NCBI RefSeq assembly: GCF_947498015.1
Contig: NZ_CANMIR010000008.1
Coordinates: 94,568 to 158,567, forward strand
Direction of reading: 5' to 3'
DNA: 64,000 nt
Source of the DNA: an uncultured Neptuniibacter sp.
GTDB lineage: Bacteria; Pseudomonadota; Gammaproteobacteria; Pseudomonadales; Balneatricaceae
Under the pieces are notes generated by a model. The model searched no databases. It saw only the letters and a list, made by a program, of their open reading frames with translations, and was not told the origin of the DNA. A program made the translations under genes and the position numbers. Each line of letters opens with the position of its first letter. The first letter of the stretch is position 1. This document shows positions 8,493 to 17,795 of this stretch, one piece after another.

Positions 8493-9503
8493 ATGACTAT
8501 CAAAATCGGGATTAATGGCTTTGGGCGAATGGGACGACTGGTGCTTCGGGCATCATGGGACTGGCCAGAATTTGAATTCATCCAGATCAACGACCCTATG
8601 GGGGATGCAGAGACGCTTGCTCACCTTCTTAATTTCGATTCTGTACATGGTACCTGGTCTAACAACGCAACCGCGGAAGGCAATCGAATCACTGTCGGCG
8701 ACCAGGAAATCAGCGTTAGCCAAAACAGAGAGATCCATGAAACAGATTGGTCTGAATGCGATCTCGTTTTTGAAGCCAGCGGTGTCATGAAAGAGAAATC
8801 TCTGCTTGAAGAGTATCTTAAGCAGGGCGTAAAGCAGGTCGTAGTAACCGCTCCGGTTAAAGAGGATGGCATCCTCAATCTGGTGATGGGAATCAACCAC
8901 TCGTTATACGAAAAAGGAACCTACCCAATTGTAACGGCAGCCTCATGTACCACTAACTGCCTCGCCCCTGTCATCAAAGTTATCCATGAAAAGATCGGAA
9001 TAAAACATGGTTCGATGACCACGGTTCACGATATTACAAACACACAAACTATTCTGGATGCCCCACACAAAGACCTTCGGCGTGCACGGGCTTGCGGGAT
9101 GAGCCTTATTCCAACAACGACCGGTTCTGCGAAAGCTATCACTCAGATTTTCCCTGAGTTGAGCGGCAAACTGAATGGTCATGCCATCAGGGTTCCACTG
9201 GCCAACGCCTCTTTGACAGATATGGTTTTTGAACTGGAGCGCGAGACTACAGAGCGGGAAGTTAATACCCTTTTTGAAACCGCCGCTTCCGGTGAACTCA
9301 AGGGAATCCTGGGTTACGAGGAGCGTCCACTGGTCTCCATAGATTATCGAACAGATCCGCGCTCAAGCATTATTGATGCGCTTTCCACTATGGTGATCAA
9401 TGGCACTCAACTAAAGCTCTACGCATGGTATGACAACGAATGGGGTTACGCTAATCGCACAGCAGAACTCGCTAGATACGTGATGGATTACAGTAGCAAA
9501 TGA
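8493..9503 (+). CDS. ArsJ-associated glyceraldehyde-3-phosphate dehydrogenase
   Basis: The 336-residue GAPDH has the Rossmann start [17 protein letters not shown] and the active site [10 protein letters not shown] (Cys152). A GAPDH sandwiched between arsR and arsJ is the known arsenate-resistance type: it uses arsenate in place of phosphate on glyceraldehyde 3-phosphate, making 1-arseno-3-phosphoglycerate for export by ArsJ. The segment [14 protein letters not shown] after the Rossmann start differs from typical glycolytic Gap and suits the specialised subgroup. It begins 6 bp after arsR and overlaps arsJ by ATGA, so translation is probably coupled. Confidence 0.92.
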   Translation: MTIKIGINGFGRMGRLVLRASWDWPEFEFIQINDPMGDAETLAHLLNFDSVHGTWSNNATAEGNRITVGDQEISVSQNREIHETDWSECDLVFEASGVMKEKSLLEEYLKQGVKQVVVTAPVKEDGILNLVMGINHSLYEKGTYPIVTAASCTTNCLAPVIKVIHEKIGIKHGSMTTVHDITNTQTILDAPHKDLRRARACGMSLIPTTTGSAKAITQIFPELSGKLNGHAIRVPLANASLTDMVFELERETTEREVNTLFETAASGELKGILGYEERPLVSIDYRTDPRSSIIDALSTMVINGTQLKLYAWYDNEWGYANRTAELARYVMDYSSK

Positions 9504-10699
9504 CCGCCCTTTCCTCACAAGCCATCCGCCAATACCTGATTGTTACCGGAAATTATTGGGGATTTACGCTGACTGATGGTGCACTGCGCATGCTGGTGGT
9601 GCTCCATTTTCATCAACTCGGCTATAGCGCTCTCAGCATCGCGATGCTGTTTCTTTTCTATGAGTTTTTTGGCGTTATCACCAATCTTGTGGGGGGCTGG
9701 CTGGGCGCCAGAATCGGCCTGAATAAAACCATGAACATCGGACTGAGTTTACAGGCGGCCGCTCTTCTGATGCTAACCCTTCCATCGGAGTTTCTTTCGA
9801 TCCCCTGGGTGATGGCCGCTCAGGCTTTATCCGGCATTGCGAAAGATCTCAATAAAATGAGCGCCAAGAGCTCAGTCAAATCTCTTATTCAGCATGGCGC
9901 CGAAGGCACCCTATTTAAATGGGTTGCCATACTGACTGGTTCTAAGAACACCCTCAAAGGGCTAGGTTTTTTCATGGGGGGGCTGCTACTAAATCTATCA
10001 GGCTTCCAAGGGGCGATGTGGTTGATGCTCAGCCTGATCTCACTGGTATTAGTCCTCAGCCTCATACTGCTCAATAAGGAGCTTGGGGTTGCCAAGAACA
10101 AACCTAAATTCACCGAGATCTTTTCTAACAGCCGCGCTATCAATATTCTCTCTGCAGCACGTCTTTTCCTGTTTGCCTCACGTGATGTCTGGTTTGTGGT
10201 CGCCCTGCCCGTTTTTTTAAGCGAACACTTTAAATGGGATTTCTGGCAAGTTGGCGGGTTTATGGCACTTTGGATTATTGCGTATGGTTTTATACAAACA
10301 CTCGCCCCCGTAGTGACATCTCGAAGAGATGGAAAAACACCAGACGGGGTGAGTGCATTAAGTTGGGCAATAGCGCTAGCCACTGTTCCCCTTATGATCG
10401 CGCAGGGTTATGAACAACAGTCAGTACTACTGGGTGGGCTTCTTATTTACGGCATCTTCTTTGCGATTAACAGCTCACTTCACAGTTACCTGATCATCAG
10501 CTATGCACGTGAAGATGGGGCATCATTAGACGTGGGCTTTTATTACATGGCTAATGCTATAGGCAGACTGCTCGGCACCGTTCTATCGGGTCTTTTATTC
10601 CAGTTCTGGGGCCTTGAAGCATGTCTCTACCTATCTGCAACATTGATCATCTTAACCGCCGTGATCTCAATAGCCCTGCCTAGGGATAGAAGCTGCTAG
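9500..10699 (+). CDS. arsJ: ArsJ organoarsenical efflux permease (MFS)
   Basis: This is a 399-residue major facilitator protein with about 12 hydrophobic segments. After a short N-terminus come [24 protein letters not shown] and the loop [18 protein letters not shown], in the family's conserved motif-A position. Its position directly after the ars-type GAPDH, with a 4-nt ATGA overlap, identifies it as ArsJ, which expels the unstable 1-arseno-3-phosphoglycerate so that arsenate is regenerated outside the cell. No arsC, arsB or acr3 is present in this window, so here arsenate is handled without reduction. Confidence 0.92.
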   Translation: MTALSSQAIRQYLIVTGNYWGFTLTDGALRMLVVLHFHQLGYSALSIAMLFLFYEFFGVITNLVGGWLGARIGLNKTMNIGLSLQAAALLMLTLPSEFLSIPWVMAAQALSGIAKDLNKMSAKSSVKSLIQHGAEGTLFKWVAILTGSKNTLKGLGFFMGGLLLNLSGFQGAMWLMLSLISLVLVLSLILLNKELGVAKNKPKFTEIFSNSRAINILSAARLFLFASRDVWFVVALPVFLSEHFKWDFWQVGGFMALWIIAYGFIQTLAPVVTSRRDGKTPDGVSALSWAIALATVPLMIAQGYEQQSVLLGGLLIYGIFFAINSSLHSYLIISYAREDGASLDVGFYYMANAIGRLLGTVLSGLLFQFWGLEACLYLSATLIILTAVISIALPRDRSC

Positions 10700-10710
10700 C
10701 TCACAAATAT

Positions 10711-10742
10711 ACAGTCATAGCACTCCATCATACTATGACTGT
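10711..10742. repeat. Hairpin at the arsJ/tcdA convergent junction
   Basis: A perfect 10-bp inverted repeat (ACAGTCATAG at 10711-10720, CTATGACTGT at 10733-10742) with a 12-nt loop. The right arm contains the tcdA stop codon. There is no T tract on either side, so it is at best a weak bidirectional terminator or an mRNA-end stabiliser. Confidence 0.5.
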
Positions 10743-11539
10743 TGTTGCTGTCGCTCCCAACGCTTTTGCATTTTTTCAAGCACTCGCGCCACCGCTGCAA
10801 AACCAAAAGTTGCAGTAACACAGGTTGAAGCACCAAATCCCCCAGCGCAATCCAGACGGGTATTGCCATCAGATACACTCTTTTGTGCACAGACAGTCCC
10901 ATCTGGTTGGGGATATACCAACTGCTCAGTAGAGTAAACACAATCAACAGAGAACCGCCTGCCACTTTTACTAAAACGGTAATGACGACGCAGAAACGAA
11001 CGAACTTTGGCAGCAAGAGGGTCGTGATTGGTCTTTGACAGATCACAGATCTCAATCTTTGTAGGATCCATCTGCCCCCCGGCCCCACCTACGGTGATGA
11101 TAGGAATTTTCCGATAGGAGCAGTGGGCTATCAGTGCAGCTTTTTCTTTGACGCTGTCAATCGCATCAATAACATAATCAAACTCACTGGTGATCAATTC
11201 AGGAATATTCTCACGGGTTATAAAGTCTTCAACTTCAACCACTTCACATTCCGGATTTATCAATTTAATCCGCTCGGCCATCGCTTCAGTCTTTGAACGA
11301 CCAATATTGCCATCGAGCGCATGAATCTGTCGGTTTGTATTGGTGATGCAGATATCATCCAGATCGATCAACGTGATCTTACCGATTGCTGTACGCGCGA
11401 GCGCCTCAGCCACCCATGAGCCCACTCCACCTATTCCGATGACACAGATGTGTGCATGTCGAAACCTATCAACGGAATCGTTGCCATACAATCGACGGGT
11501 ACCACCAAACCTGTTTTCAAACCCAGAAGACAAATTCAC
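10733..11539 (-). CDS. tcdA: tRNA threonylcarbamoyladenosine dehydratase TcdA (CsdL)
   Basis: This 268-residue E1-like enzyme adenylates and cyclises t6A37 to ct6A in ANN-decoding tRNAs. Visible features are an N-terminal RFGGTRRLYG, the nucleotide-binding CVIGIGGVGSWVAEALARTAIG, IDLDDICITNTNRQ and the central VIDAIDSVKEKAALI. Length and order fit the YgdL/TcdA family. It lies 25 bp after a small zinc-ribbon gene and the pseudouridine synthase on the same strand, making a possible RNA-modification operon. Confidence 0.94.
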   Translation of the reverse strand: MNLSSGFENRFGGTRRLYGNDSVDRFRHAHICVIGIGGVGSWVAEALARTAIGKITLIDLDDICITNTNRQIHALDGNIGRSKTEAMAERIKLINPECEVVEVEDFITRENIPELITSEFDYVIDAIDSVKEKAALIAHCSYRKIPIITVGGAGGQMDPTKIEICDLSKTNHDPLAAKVRSFLRRHYRFSKSGRRFSVDCVYSTEQLVYPQPDGTVCAQKSVSDGNTRLDCAGGFGASTCVTATFGFAAVARVLEKMQKRWERQQQQS

Positions 11540-11564
11540 TCTCCAATAAAATAGTAGAACCGCT

Positions 11565-11783
11565 TTAGAACTCTTCGTCAGTGAGCTCTGTCAGGATAAC
11601 TGTGCCGCACTTAGCGCATTTTCCCTCGATGAAGATGGTCTCATTGAGTTCATACTCTTCCGGCTCAACCATCCCCAAATTCACCTCCTGGCAATGGTCA
11701 CACCAAGTCTGTTCCAGAAACGCCTTCTTATCCTCTTCACTTCGAAGGTTAAAATCTCTTTCGATACGCTCGTTATCACTCAT
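11565..11783 (-). CDS. Small zinc-ribbon-like protein, unknown function
   Basis: This 72-residue acidic protein has two CxxC pairs: WCDHC (Cys28, Cys31) and CAKCG (Cys56, Cys59), spaced as in a four-cysteine zinc ribbon. The rest is charged (MSDNERIERDF..., ending LTDEEF). It sits 14 bp after the pseudouridine synthase stop and 25 bp before tcdA, all on the same strand, so it is probably co-transcribed. I do not recognise a named family. An RNA- or protein-binding accessory role is only a guess from the neighbours. Confidence 0.8.
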   Translation of the reverse strand: MSDNERIERDFNLRSEEDKKAFLEQTWCDHCQEVNLGMVEPEEYELNETIFIEGKCAKCGTVILTELTDEEF

Positions 11784-11797
11784 GACAGATACTCTTA

Positions 11798-12499
11798 CTA
11801 TTTAATGTTGGGCCAATTCAGGGCTTCAGGATCAGAAAAGTGCTGCGTTATAGCATGTATGCAAGCTTCATCAAAGAACTCACCTTCACTCGGCAGACTC
11901 AGGTAGCTATATTCCTCTCCTGCATAGACAAAGCCTAACGAGTATGCATGCAGATAAGTGCGATCAGACACTACGCCACTATAGAGCTTATCGCCCAGTA
12001 TAGCCGCTCCTTCACTTTTCAACGCAACACGAATCTGATGGGTCTTACCTGTTGTCGGTTTTAGCAAAAAAAGACGATAACCGGGTTTAACTGAGCAACT
12101 GAAAAATTGAGTTATCGCTGGGTTTCTGCGTGTTTTAAGCAGCTTCCACATCCCACGTCTGGATCTATCCATATCGCCACAGATCAATCCCTGCTTTCGA
12201 CGTGGCTTACCCTTGGAGATAGCCAGATAAAACTTCTTAACCTGACGAGAACGAAACTGCTCAGCTAAGGCCGAAGCCGCCTGGGCAGACTTAGCAAATA
12301 CCATCACCCCAGATGTGACTTTATCCAGCCGATGCACCAGATAGATTTGTTCCAGTGCAAGATCTTTTTGAAGCTGCATAGTGAGACCGGCAATCTCTTG
12401 ATCTTTATGCACACTTATACCCGGTGATTTATCAATCACCAACAATTCAGCGGTTTGATCAAGAATTCGATACACTCGGCCACCTCTAAAAAGCGGCAT
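11798..12499 (-). CDS. RluA-family pseudouridine synthase
   Basis: It carries the RluA active-site block LVHRLDKVTSGVMVFAKS (catalytic Asp in HRLDK) and the later KTHQIRVALKSEGAAILGDKLY. The N-terminus (YRILDQTAELLVIDKSPGISVHKD) starts directly in the catalytic fold with no S4 RNA-binding domain, as in the short RluA-like subfamily; about 233 residues. The ATG at 12499 is chosen; a TTG 27 nt upstream is also in frame and neither has a good Shine-Dalgarno. It isomerises a uridine in tRNA or rRNA; the target cannot be told from sequence. Confidence 0.9.
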   Translation of the reverse strand: MPLFRGGRVYRILDQTAELLVIDKSPGISVHKDQEIAGLTMQLQKDLALEQIYLVHRLDKVTSGVMVFAKSAQAASALAEQFRSRQVKKFYLAISKGKPRRKQGLICGDMDRSRRGMWKLLKTRRNPAITQFFSCSVKPGYRLFLLKPTTGKTHQIRVALKSEGAAILGDKLYSGVVSDRTYLHAYSLGFVYAGEEYSYLSLPSEGEFFDEACIHAITQHFSDPEALNWPNIK

Positions 12500-12575
12500 A
12501 ATGAGGGAGTTGAGTTGATAATTCAAGAGGCGGGAAATTGATCTCCCACCTCTCTCCCATAAACGCAGATACTGA

Positions 12576-12941
12576 TTAAAGTTGAGCGATTCTTTTTAGG
12601 AATTTATCCACTTTATCTGTATAGATATGAAAAACCACCCCTCGCTCTGACAACGCTTCTTTAAGCACCTTTACTTCGAGGCAGGCAATATTATCTTCAA
12701 CAAATTTAACAGCTGAGAACCGTTCGTCACTGCCTTTGATATTAACAAACTTCACGCCATCCGCACTGAGCAATAAACGCTTTTCTGTTGCAGCAATATA
12801 GCCCTTATACCACTCTCGCCCCAGCACTTCCCCCTTGCGGTTCTTATGTGTCACAGTGAAGCGGACATTATTGTGTTTAACCTTAATGCCCTCTTTATCC
12901 AGCTTCCTCTGTAGTTTATCACTGATATGTTGACTGCCCAT
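12576..12941 (-). CDS. Conserved-looking hypothetical protein, 121 residues
   Basis: The start MGSQHISDKLQRK is set by an excellent GGAGG Shine-Dalgarno 6 nt upstream; an in-frame ATG 45 nt further upstream lacks one. The protein is basic, with no signal peptide or membrane segment and a beta-rich middle (HNNVRFTVTHKNRKGEVLGREWYKGYIAATEKRLLL contains alternating hydrophobics). No known motif is seen. It lies between hda and the pseudouridine synthase on the same strand. Function unknown. Confidence 0.75.
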   Translation of the reverse strand: MGSQHISDKLQRKLDKEGIKVKHNNVRFTVTHKNRKGEVLGREWYKGYIAATEKRLLLSADGVKFVNIKGSDERFSAVKFVEDNIACLEVKVLKEALSERGVVFHIYTDKVDKFLKRIAQL

Positions 12942-13041
12942 CACGACCTCCAGATCCCACAAAAAACGGCTACACCTATTGTGCATTACGCAGCCGCGAA
13001 AAGGAGTGACAATCTGATGAAGGTTTCAGCAAAAGAGGTGT

Positions 13042-13746
13042 TTACAGACCAGTGACTTCTTTAATGAAAGGAATTGTAACTTTGCGCTGGGCACTCAGAG
13101 AAGCCTGATCAAGCGTATCAAGAAGCATTGCCAGATCATTCATATTACGACTGGCATGGTGCAACAGGAATCGAGCAACCTCATCCGAGAACTCGAGCCC
13201 CCGCGCGCTAGCCCGCATCTGAATAGCTTTCAGTTTGGTGTCGTCATCTAAGGCTTGTACCTGGAAAACAATCCCCCAACTCAGGCGAGAAGCAAGATCG
13301 GGCAGATTAACCCCTAAATAACGAGGTGCAGCAGATGCTGCAATGATGAGTGTATTCCCTTGCTCTCTGATACGGTTGAAAAAATGGAACAGCGCCTCTT
13401 CCCAGGATCGTTCACCTACCACAGCAGCGATACCATCAAGGCACACAAGATCTAAGTATTCCATCCCTTCAAGAATACCTGCACCCAACTGCTTTAACTC
13501 ATCCAATGGAAGATATGCTGCCGTTCGCCCCACCGGGTCAGCCTCATGGCATACCGCTTGTAAAAGGTGGGTGCAACCAACTCCTGCACCTCCCCAGATA
13601 TAGATAAATTGCTCGCCTTCTCCACGCGCCGCAGCCTTTAAATTTGCGCAAAGCAACTCATTGCCTTGAGCATAAAAGTTCTCAAAGCGGGCATCGTCAC
13701 GCAGGCTTACGGAAAGCGGTATCTGAAATGGGTGATTAGTCGTCAT
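13042..13746 (-). CDS. hda: DnaA regulatory inactivator Hda
   Basis: This 234-residue DnaA-like AAA+ protein lacks the DnaA DNA-binding domain. With the DNA-loaded sliding clamp it stimulates ATP hydrolysis by DnaA after initiation. The N-terminal FQIPLSVSL fits the Hda clamp-binding motif. The Walker A region IWGGAGVGCTHL (51-61) has Cys where AAA+ proteins have Lys, a feature shared with other Hda proteins. It is last in the operon DUF2066-perM-hda, 3 bp after perM, divergent from purM; I recall a similar neighbourhood in pseudomonads. Confidence 0.93.
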   Translation of the reverse strand: MTTNHPFQIPLSVSLRDDARFENFYAQGNELLCANLKAAARGEGEQFIYIWGGAGVGCTHLLQAVCHEADPVGRTAAYLPLDELKQLGAGILEGMEYLDLVCLDGIAAVVGERSWEEALFHFFNRIREQGNTLIIAASAAPRYLGVNLPDLASRLSWGIVFQVQALDDDTKLKAIQMRASARGLEFSDEVARFLLHHASRNMNDLAMLLDTLDQASLSAQRKVTIPFIKEVTGL

Positions 13747-13749
13747 TCA

Positions 13750-14841
13750 CTATGGTTCAGGTTGTTCTAATTCTTTCTGGTGATCAGAGGCATACAGGGT
13801 ACTACTTTTGTAACCCTCATGTAGATGTCGCAGTAACACCATAATTACAGCAGCAACCGGCAGTGCCAATAACACACCGACAAAGCCAAAAAGTTGTCCG
13901 CCTGCCATAATAGCAAAAATTACCGCAACTGGATGCAAGCCGATACGATCACCGACCAGCAACGGGGTTAATAACATGCCTTCCAATAGCTGCCCCACGA
14001 TGAAAACAACCCCAACATAACCAAGTACTATGGGATCCTGAAACTGCATAAATGCAGCAACACTGGCAACAGCTATACCAATAATAAACCCCATATAGGG
14101 CACAATACTAGCAAGGCCAGCGATCATACCAACCAACAGCGCCAGATCAAGTCCTACGATCCATAATCCACTGGCATATACAACGCCTAATGCAAACATG
14201 ACCAGAAGCTGCCCCTTCATAAAGGCGCCGAGAACCTCATCGCACTCTGCGGCCCAGATAGAGACTTTTGGCTCAATGTTTCTTGGAAGCAGATGCTTTA
14301 TCCGGTCAACCATAAGATCCCAGTCGCGGAGCAGATAAAAAGTCACTACAGGTATCAATACAAGATTAGCAACCCAAGCGACAACAGCCAGGCCTGATCG
14401 GGTAATGCCTCCAAGCAGTTGCGTCATGATATCGCTGGTTTTCTGGAGATCCCCCACAATGATTTTTTTAACATTGGCAAAATCAAACGCACCAGGATCC
14501 AGACTGAAGGTTGTTAAGATCCAGGGGAATACTCTCTGCTCAAAGAGCTCAATTGCCTGAGGTACCCTTTCAAATAGCATCTGTATCTGATAACCGAGTT
14601 TTGGAATAAATATCAGAAATAACATCACCACAAATGCGGTCATAGCGATAAAAACGATAACGACCGATGTTGTTCGTGACAATCCTGATAGCTCTAACCT
14701 ATCAGCTACCGGGTCGGCCAGGTAAGCTAAAAGCGCACCGACCAGAAACGGAGAGAGGATTGGTGCCAGTAGATATACGACACCTGAAAGCACCATAGCT
14801 AATATAAGAAAAAACCAACGTTGAGATTCTGTCATAAACAC
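13750..14841 (-). CDS. AI-2E/PerM family membrane protein
   Basis: The 363-residue protein has paired N-terminal helices (FLILAMVLSGVVYLLAPILSPFLVGALLAYLADPV) and a C-terminal block including GLASIVPYMGFIIGIAVASVAAF and MAGGQLFGFVGVLLALPVAAV, both diagnostic of the AI-2E exporter-like superfamily (PerM, YdiK, YhhT). Members are proposed exporters or sodium/proton antiporters; true substrates are mostly unknown. It lies between DUF2066 and hda, nearly end to end with both. Confidence 0.9.
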   Translation of the reverse strand: MFMTESQRWFFLILAMVLSGVVYLLAPILSPFLVGALLAYLADPVADRLELSGLSRTTSVVIVFIAMTAFVVMLFLIFIPKLGYQIQMLFERVPQAIELFEQRVFPWILTTFSLDPGAFDFANVKKIIVGDLQKTSDIMTQLLGGITRSGLAVVAWVANLVLIPVVTFYLLRDWDLMVDRIKHLLPRNIEPKVSIWAAECDEVLGAFMKGQLLVMFALGVVYASGLWIVGLDLALLVGMIAGLASIVPYMGFIIGIAVASVAAFMQFQDPIVLGYVGVVFIVGQLLEGMLLTPLLVGDRIGLHPVAVIFAIMAGGQLFGFVGVLLALPVAAVIMVLLRHLHEGYKSSTLYASDHQKELEQPEP

Positions 14842-14850
14842 TATCCCTGG

Positions 14851-15894
14851 TTATCCTTGCCAACTATATGAGAGTGTCTGACTACCATCAGCATTTCGCT
14901 TCAGATCAAGCGCCTGAATTCGAGGGTCAAGCCCCATGGCCTGCTGCAATTGCAGTTGATCACCATCAAGCTCCAACCTAAATACGAATTCAGAACCATT
15001 TATCCGCTCAATGCTGACCAAACTCACAACCGGTAAGGATTGAAGGTAATCCGTAAACTGCACATAGTCGGCGTAGCTATTGATATTGCTAATATGTACA
15101 GCCACACCTGTCTGAAAATAACTCAAGCTATGACTGACAACCGGATTAAACAGCTGGTCAGCAGCAGTATCCACCACCTCATTCATCACATTGTTCATTT
15201 CACCTAAAGATGAATGTCGCTGTGAGCCAGAATCCGAAAATAGATCCCACTCAATTTGAGTCATTCCTGATGCAGTTTTACTCAGACGGGCTGCAATGAC
15301 AGCATCGGGATTATAACGTTCAGATGCACCTCGAAGCGCCCCCTCAAACAACCCCCATAGATCACTTACCGGTAAAGCTGCCTGATCTTCAAGATCATAG
15401 AGAGGTAATTGAACAGGCAACCCCCGACGATCTGCTGCCGCTAGAAGAGCTGTTAACTCGGCACTCTCTACGGATACAAAATCACGTGTCCCGTTCAGGG
15501 AAGAAGCAAGCCACAACAGAACCGTAGGCCGATTTTCCCCCAATGGTTTTTTTCCGGTTCGGGTAATTAAGGCATCAACCAGCGCGGGATTGTAATCAAG
15601 AACCAACGCCTGCTGCTGCCCAACCTGTGATACAGCGAGAAAGCTGTACTGTTGCAAGAAATCCCCAGCAGCACCAAGCTGCTGTTTTATCTGGGAATTT
15701 CTAGCTATATCATCATCCCCTGACACCTTAACCAATACCTGCTTCAAGCCATTAAGCGTTGTCTGTTCATCCGGCATACTCACCTGCAAAGGAACAATGA
15801 GCTTTGCCCTGTAAAGATCGGCCACACTTCCAGCCATAGCACAGGGGGATAACAGAATAATCAGGGCTGAAATCAGGGTACGCTTGAAGTCCAT
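14851..15894 (-). CDS. DUF2066 domain-containing exported protein
   Basis: The 347-residue protein starts with a signal peptide (MDFKRTLISALIILLSPCAMAGSV). The mature start, DLYRAKLIVPLQ, is the typical DUF2066 opening, followed by LKQVLVKVSGDDDIA. It is probably periplasmic; the function of the family is unknown. It is first in the operon with perM and hda, diverging from purM. The same set of neighbours recurs in pseudomonads by recollection, which supports identity rather than function. Confidence 0.88.
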   Translation of the reverse strand: MDFKRTLISALIILLSPCAMAGSVADLYRAKLIVPLQVSMPDEQTTLNGLKQVLVKVSGDDDIARNSQIKQQLGAAGDFLQQYSFLAVSQVGQQQALVLDYNPALVDALITRTGKKPLGENRPTVLLWLASSLNGTRDFVSVESAELTALLAAADRRGLPVQLPLYDLEDQAALPVSDLWGLFEGALRGASERYNPDAVIAARLSKTASGMTQIEWDLFSDSGSQRHSSLGEMNNVMNEVVDTAADQLFNPVVSHSLSYFQTGVAVHISNINSYADYVQFTDYLQSLPVVSLVSIERINGSEFVFRLELDGDQLQLQQAMGLDPRIQALDLKRNADGSQTLSYSWQG

Positions 15895-16056
15895 GCAACT
15901 GCCTAAACATTTCCAGAATAAAATCGTGAGCTAACTGTACCATCCCATATAAATATTTCATATTCATTGCCCAGATGAGTGTATTCAACGGAGAGAAACG
16001 TTAGAATACGCGCAATATTTTTCTTCCTACCTCGCACATGAAAGGTTAACTGTTCC

Positions 16057-17115
16057 ATGTCTACTGGTTCTGATAACAGCTCTTTGAGCTACAAAGATGC
16101 AGGCGTTGATATTGACGCTGGTAATGCCCTGGTTGATCGTATTAAAGGTGTAGCAAAAAGCACCGCCCGCCCAGAAGTGATGGGTGGCCTTGGGGGCTTT
16201 GGCGCGCTTTGCCGTATTCCCGAAGGTTATCGCAAGCCGGTGCTGGTTTCAGGCACCGATGGTGTTGGCACCAAACTGCGTCTGGCCATGGATCTGGGTA
16301 AACACGATACAATCGGTATCGATCTGGTAGCGATGTGTGTGAACGACTTGGTTGTTGCTGGTGCTGAGCCACTGTTTTTCCTTGATTACTATGCAACGGG
16401 TAAATTGAATGTCGACACTGCTGCAGATGTAGTCACAGGTATTGGTAAAGGCTGTGAACTATCCGGTGCAGCACTCGTTGGTGGTGAAACCGCTGAAATG
16501 CCTGGCATGTACGAAGGCGAAGACTATGATCTGGCAGGCTTCTGTACCGGTGTTGTAGAAGAAGATGAAATCATTGATGGCAGTAATGTAAAAGTTGGTG
16601 ACACGTTAATCGGTTTAGCCTCCTCAGGCCCTCACTCCAACGGTTACTCCCTGATCCGCAAGATCCTGGAAGTTAGCGGTACTGAACTGACCGAAGAGAT
16701 TGACGGCAAACCGTTGGCAGATGCACTGATGGCACCAACTCGTATCTACGTTAAATCATTACTAAAGCTGATCAAAGAATCTCAGGTTAACGCACTGTCT
16801 CACATTACAGGTGGGGGGTTGCTGGAAAATATCCCGCGCGTACTACCTGAGAGTGCAAAAGCTGTCATTGATACAAACTCCTGGGAACTTCCAGCTGTAT
16901 TCAAATGGCTGCAGCAACAAGGGAACGTAGAGGCCACAGAGATGTACCGCACCTTTAACTGCGGTGTAGGTATGATTATCTGCGTACCTAACGACAAACA
17001 GGAAGAAGCGCTTTCCCTTCTGAAAGCAGAAGGAGAAGAAGCATGGGTTATTGGAACAATCGCTGCTGCTGAAGATGGCGAAGAGCAGGTTGACCTTGCA
17101 GGCCTGGGAGCTTAA
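16057..17115 (+). CDS. purM: Phosphoribosylformylglycinamidine cyclo-ligase
   Basis: It forms AIR from FGAM with ATP, the fifth step of purine synthesis. The 352-residue protein opens with [22 protein letters not shown] and contains [12 protein letters not shown], the catalytic [11 protein letters not shown] loop and [16 protein letters not shown], all standard for AIR synthetase. purN follows 8 bp later, the usual gene pair. The 162-bp gap shared with the divergent DUF2066 gene shows no clear PurR site. Confidence 0.97.
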   Translation: MSTGSDNSSLSYKDAGVDIDAGNALVDRIKGVAKSTARPEVMGGLGGFGALCRIPEGYRKPVLVSGTDGVGTKLRLAMDLGKHDTIGIDLVAMCVNDLVVAGAEPLFFLDYYATGKLNVDTAADVVTGIGKGCELSGAALVGGETAEMPGMYEGEDYDLAGFCTGVVEEDEIIDGSNVKVGDTLIGLASSGPHSNGYSLIRKILEVSGTELTEEIDGKPLADALMAPTRIYVKSLLKLIKESQVNALSHITGGGLLENIPRVLPESAKAVIDTNSWELPAVFKWLQQQGNVEATEMYRTFNCGVGMIICVPNDKQEEALSLLKAEGEEAWVIGTIAAAEDGEEQVDLAGLGA

Positions 17116-17123
17116 ACAGCAAC

Positions 17124-17771
17124 ATGAGTAAACGGATCGTTGTCCTGATTTCAGGGAGTGGCTCCAACCTCCAAGCGATCATGGATGCCGTCGATGCTGG
17201 CCAGATTTCTGGCCAGATCGAGGCTGTCCTAAGCAACAAAGCTGATGCTTACGGTCTGGAACGTGCCCGAAGATCTGATATTCCTGCCTTAGTGTTAAAC
17301 CACAAGGACTTTGAGAGCCGTGAGCTTTTTGATTTAGCCATGATCGAGAAGATCGACCAGTACAAACCAGATCTTATCGTGCTAGCTGGCTTCATGCGGA
17401 TCCTTTCAGCCCACTTTGTCCGCCACTACCGGGGGCGCATGATTAATATCCATCCATCCCTGCTACCTAAATACAAAGGCCTACACACCCACCAACGAGC
17501 TATTGACGCGGGTGACCTTGAGCATGGGTGTACCGTGCACTTTGTGACAGAAGAGCTTGATGGTGGCCCTCTAGCTGTTCAGGGAAAAGTCAGCATCGAC
17601 CCGGATGATAGTGCAGAGAGCCTACAAGGCAAAATTCATAAAATCGAGCACAAAATCTACCCGTTGGCAGTGGAATGGATCTGCAGCGAGAGGCTTAAAT
17701 GGACTCCTGATGGAATAATCCTGGATAACAAGCCACTAGCACTGCAAGGCTACCAATTTCACCAAGAGTAG
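17124..17771 (+). CDS. purN: Phosphoribosylglycinamide formyltransferase
   Basis: It transfers a formyl group from 10-formyltetrahydrofolate to GAR. The 215-residue protein has the N-terminal VLISGSGSNLQAIMDAVDAG and the catalytic set INIHPSLLPKYKGLHTH (Asn and His) with the later Asp in FVTEELDGGPL. It is coupled to purM upstream and followed 24 bp later by DUF3108. Confidence 0.97.
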   Translation: MSKRIVVLISGSGSNLQAIMDAVDAGQISGQIEAVLSNKADAYGLERARRSDIPALVLNHKDFESRELFDLAMIEKIDQYKPDLIVLAGFMRILSAHFVRHYRGRMINIHPSLLPKYKGLHTHQRAIDAGDLEHGCTVHFVTEELDGGPLAVQGKVSIDPDDSAESLQGKIHKIEHKIYPLAVEWICSERLKWTPDGIILDNKPLALQGYQFHQE

Positions 17772-17795
17772 TAACAGCCGAAGGAGGCCCATAAA

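Noticed and set aside
13042..13746. Loss of the Walker A lysine in Hda as a sign of inactivation
   Set aside because: Hda proteins commonly lack this lysine, and the remaining motifs and clamp-binding site are intact.
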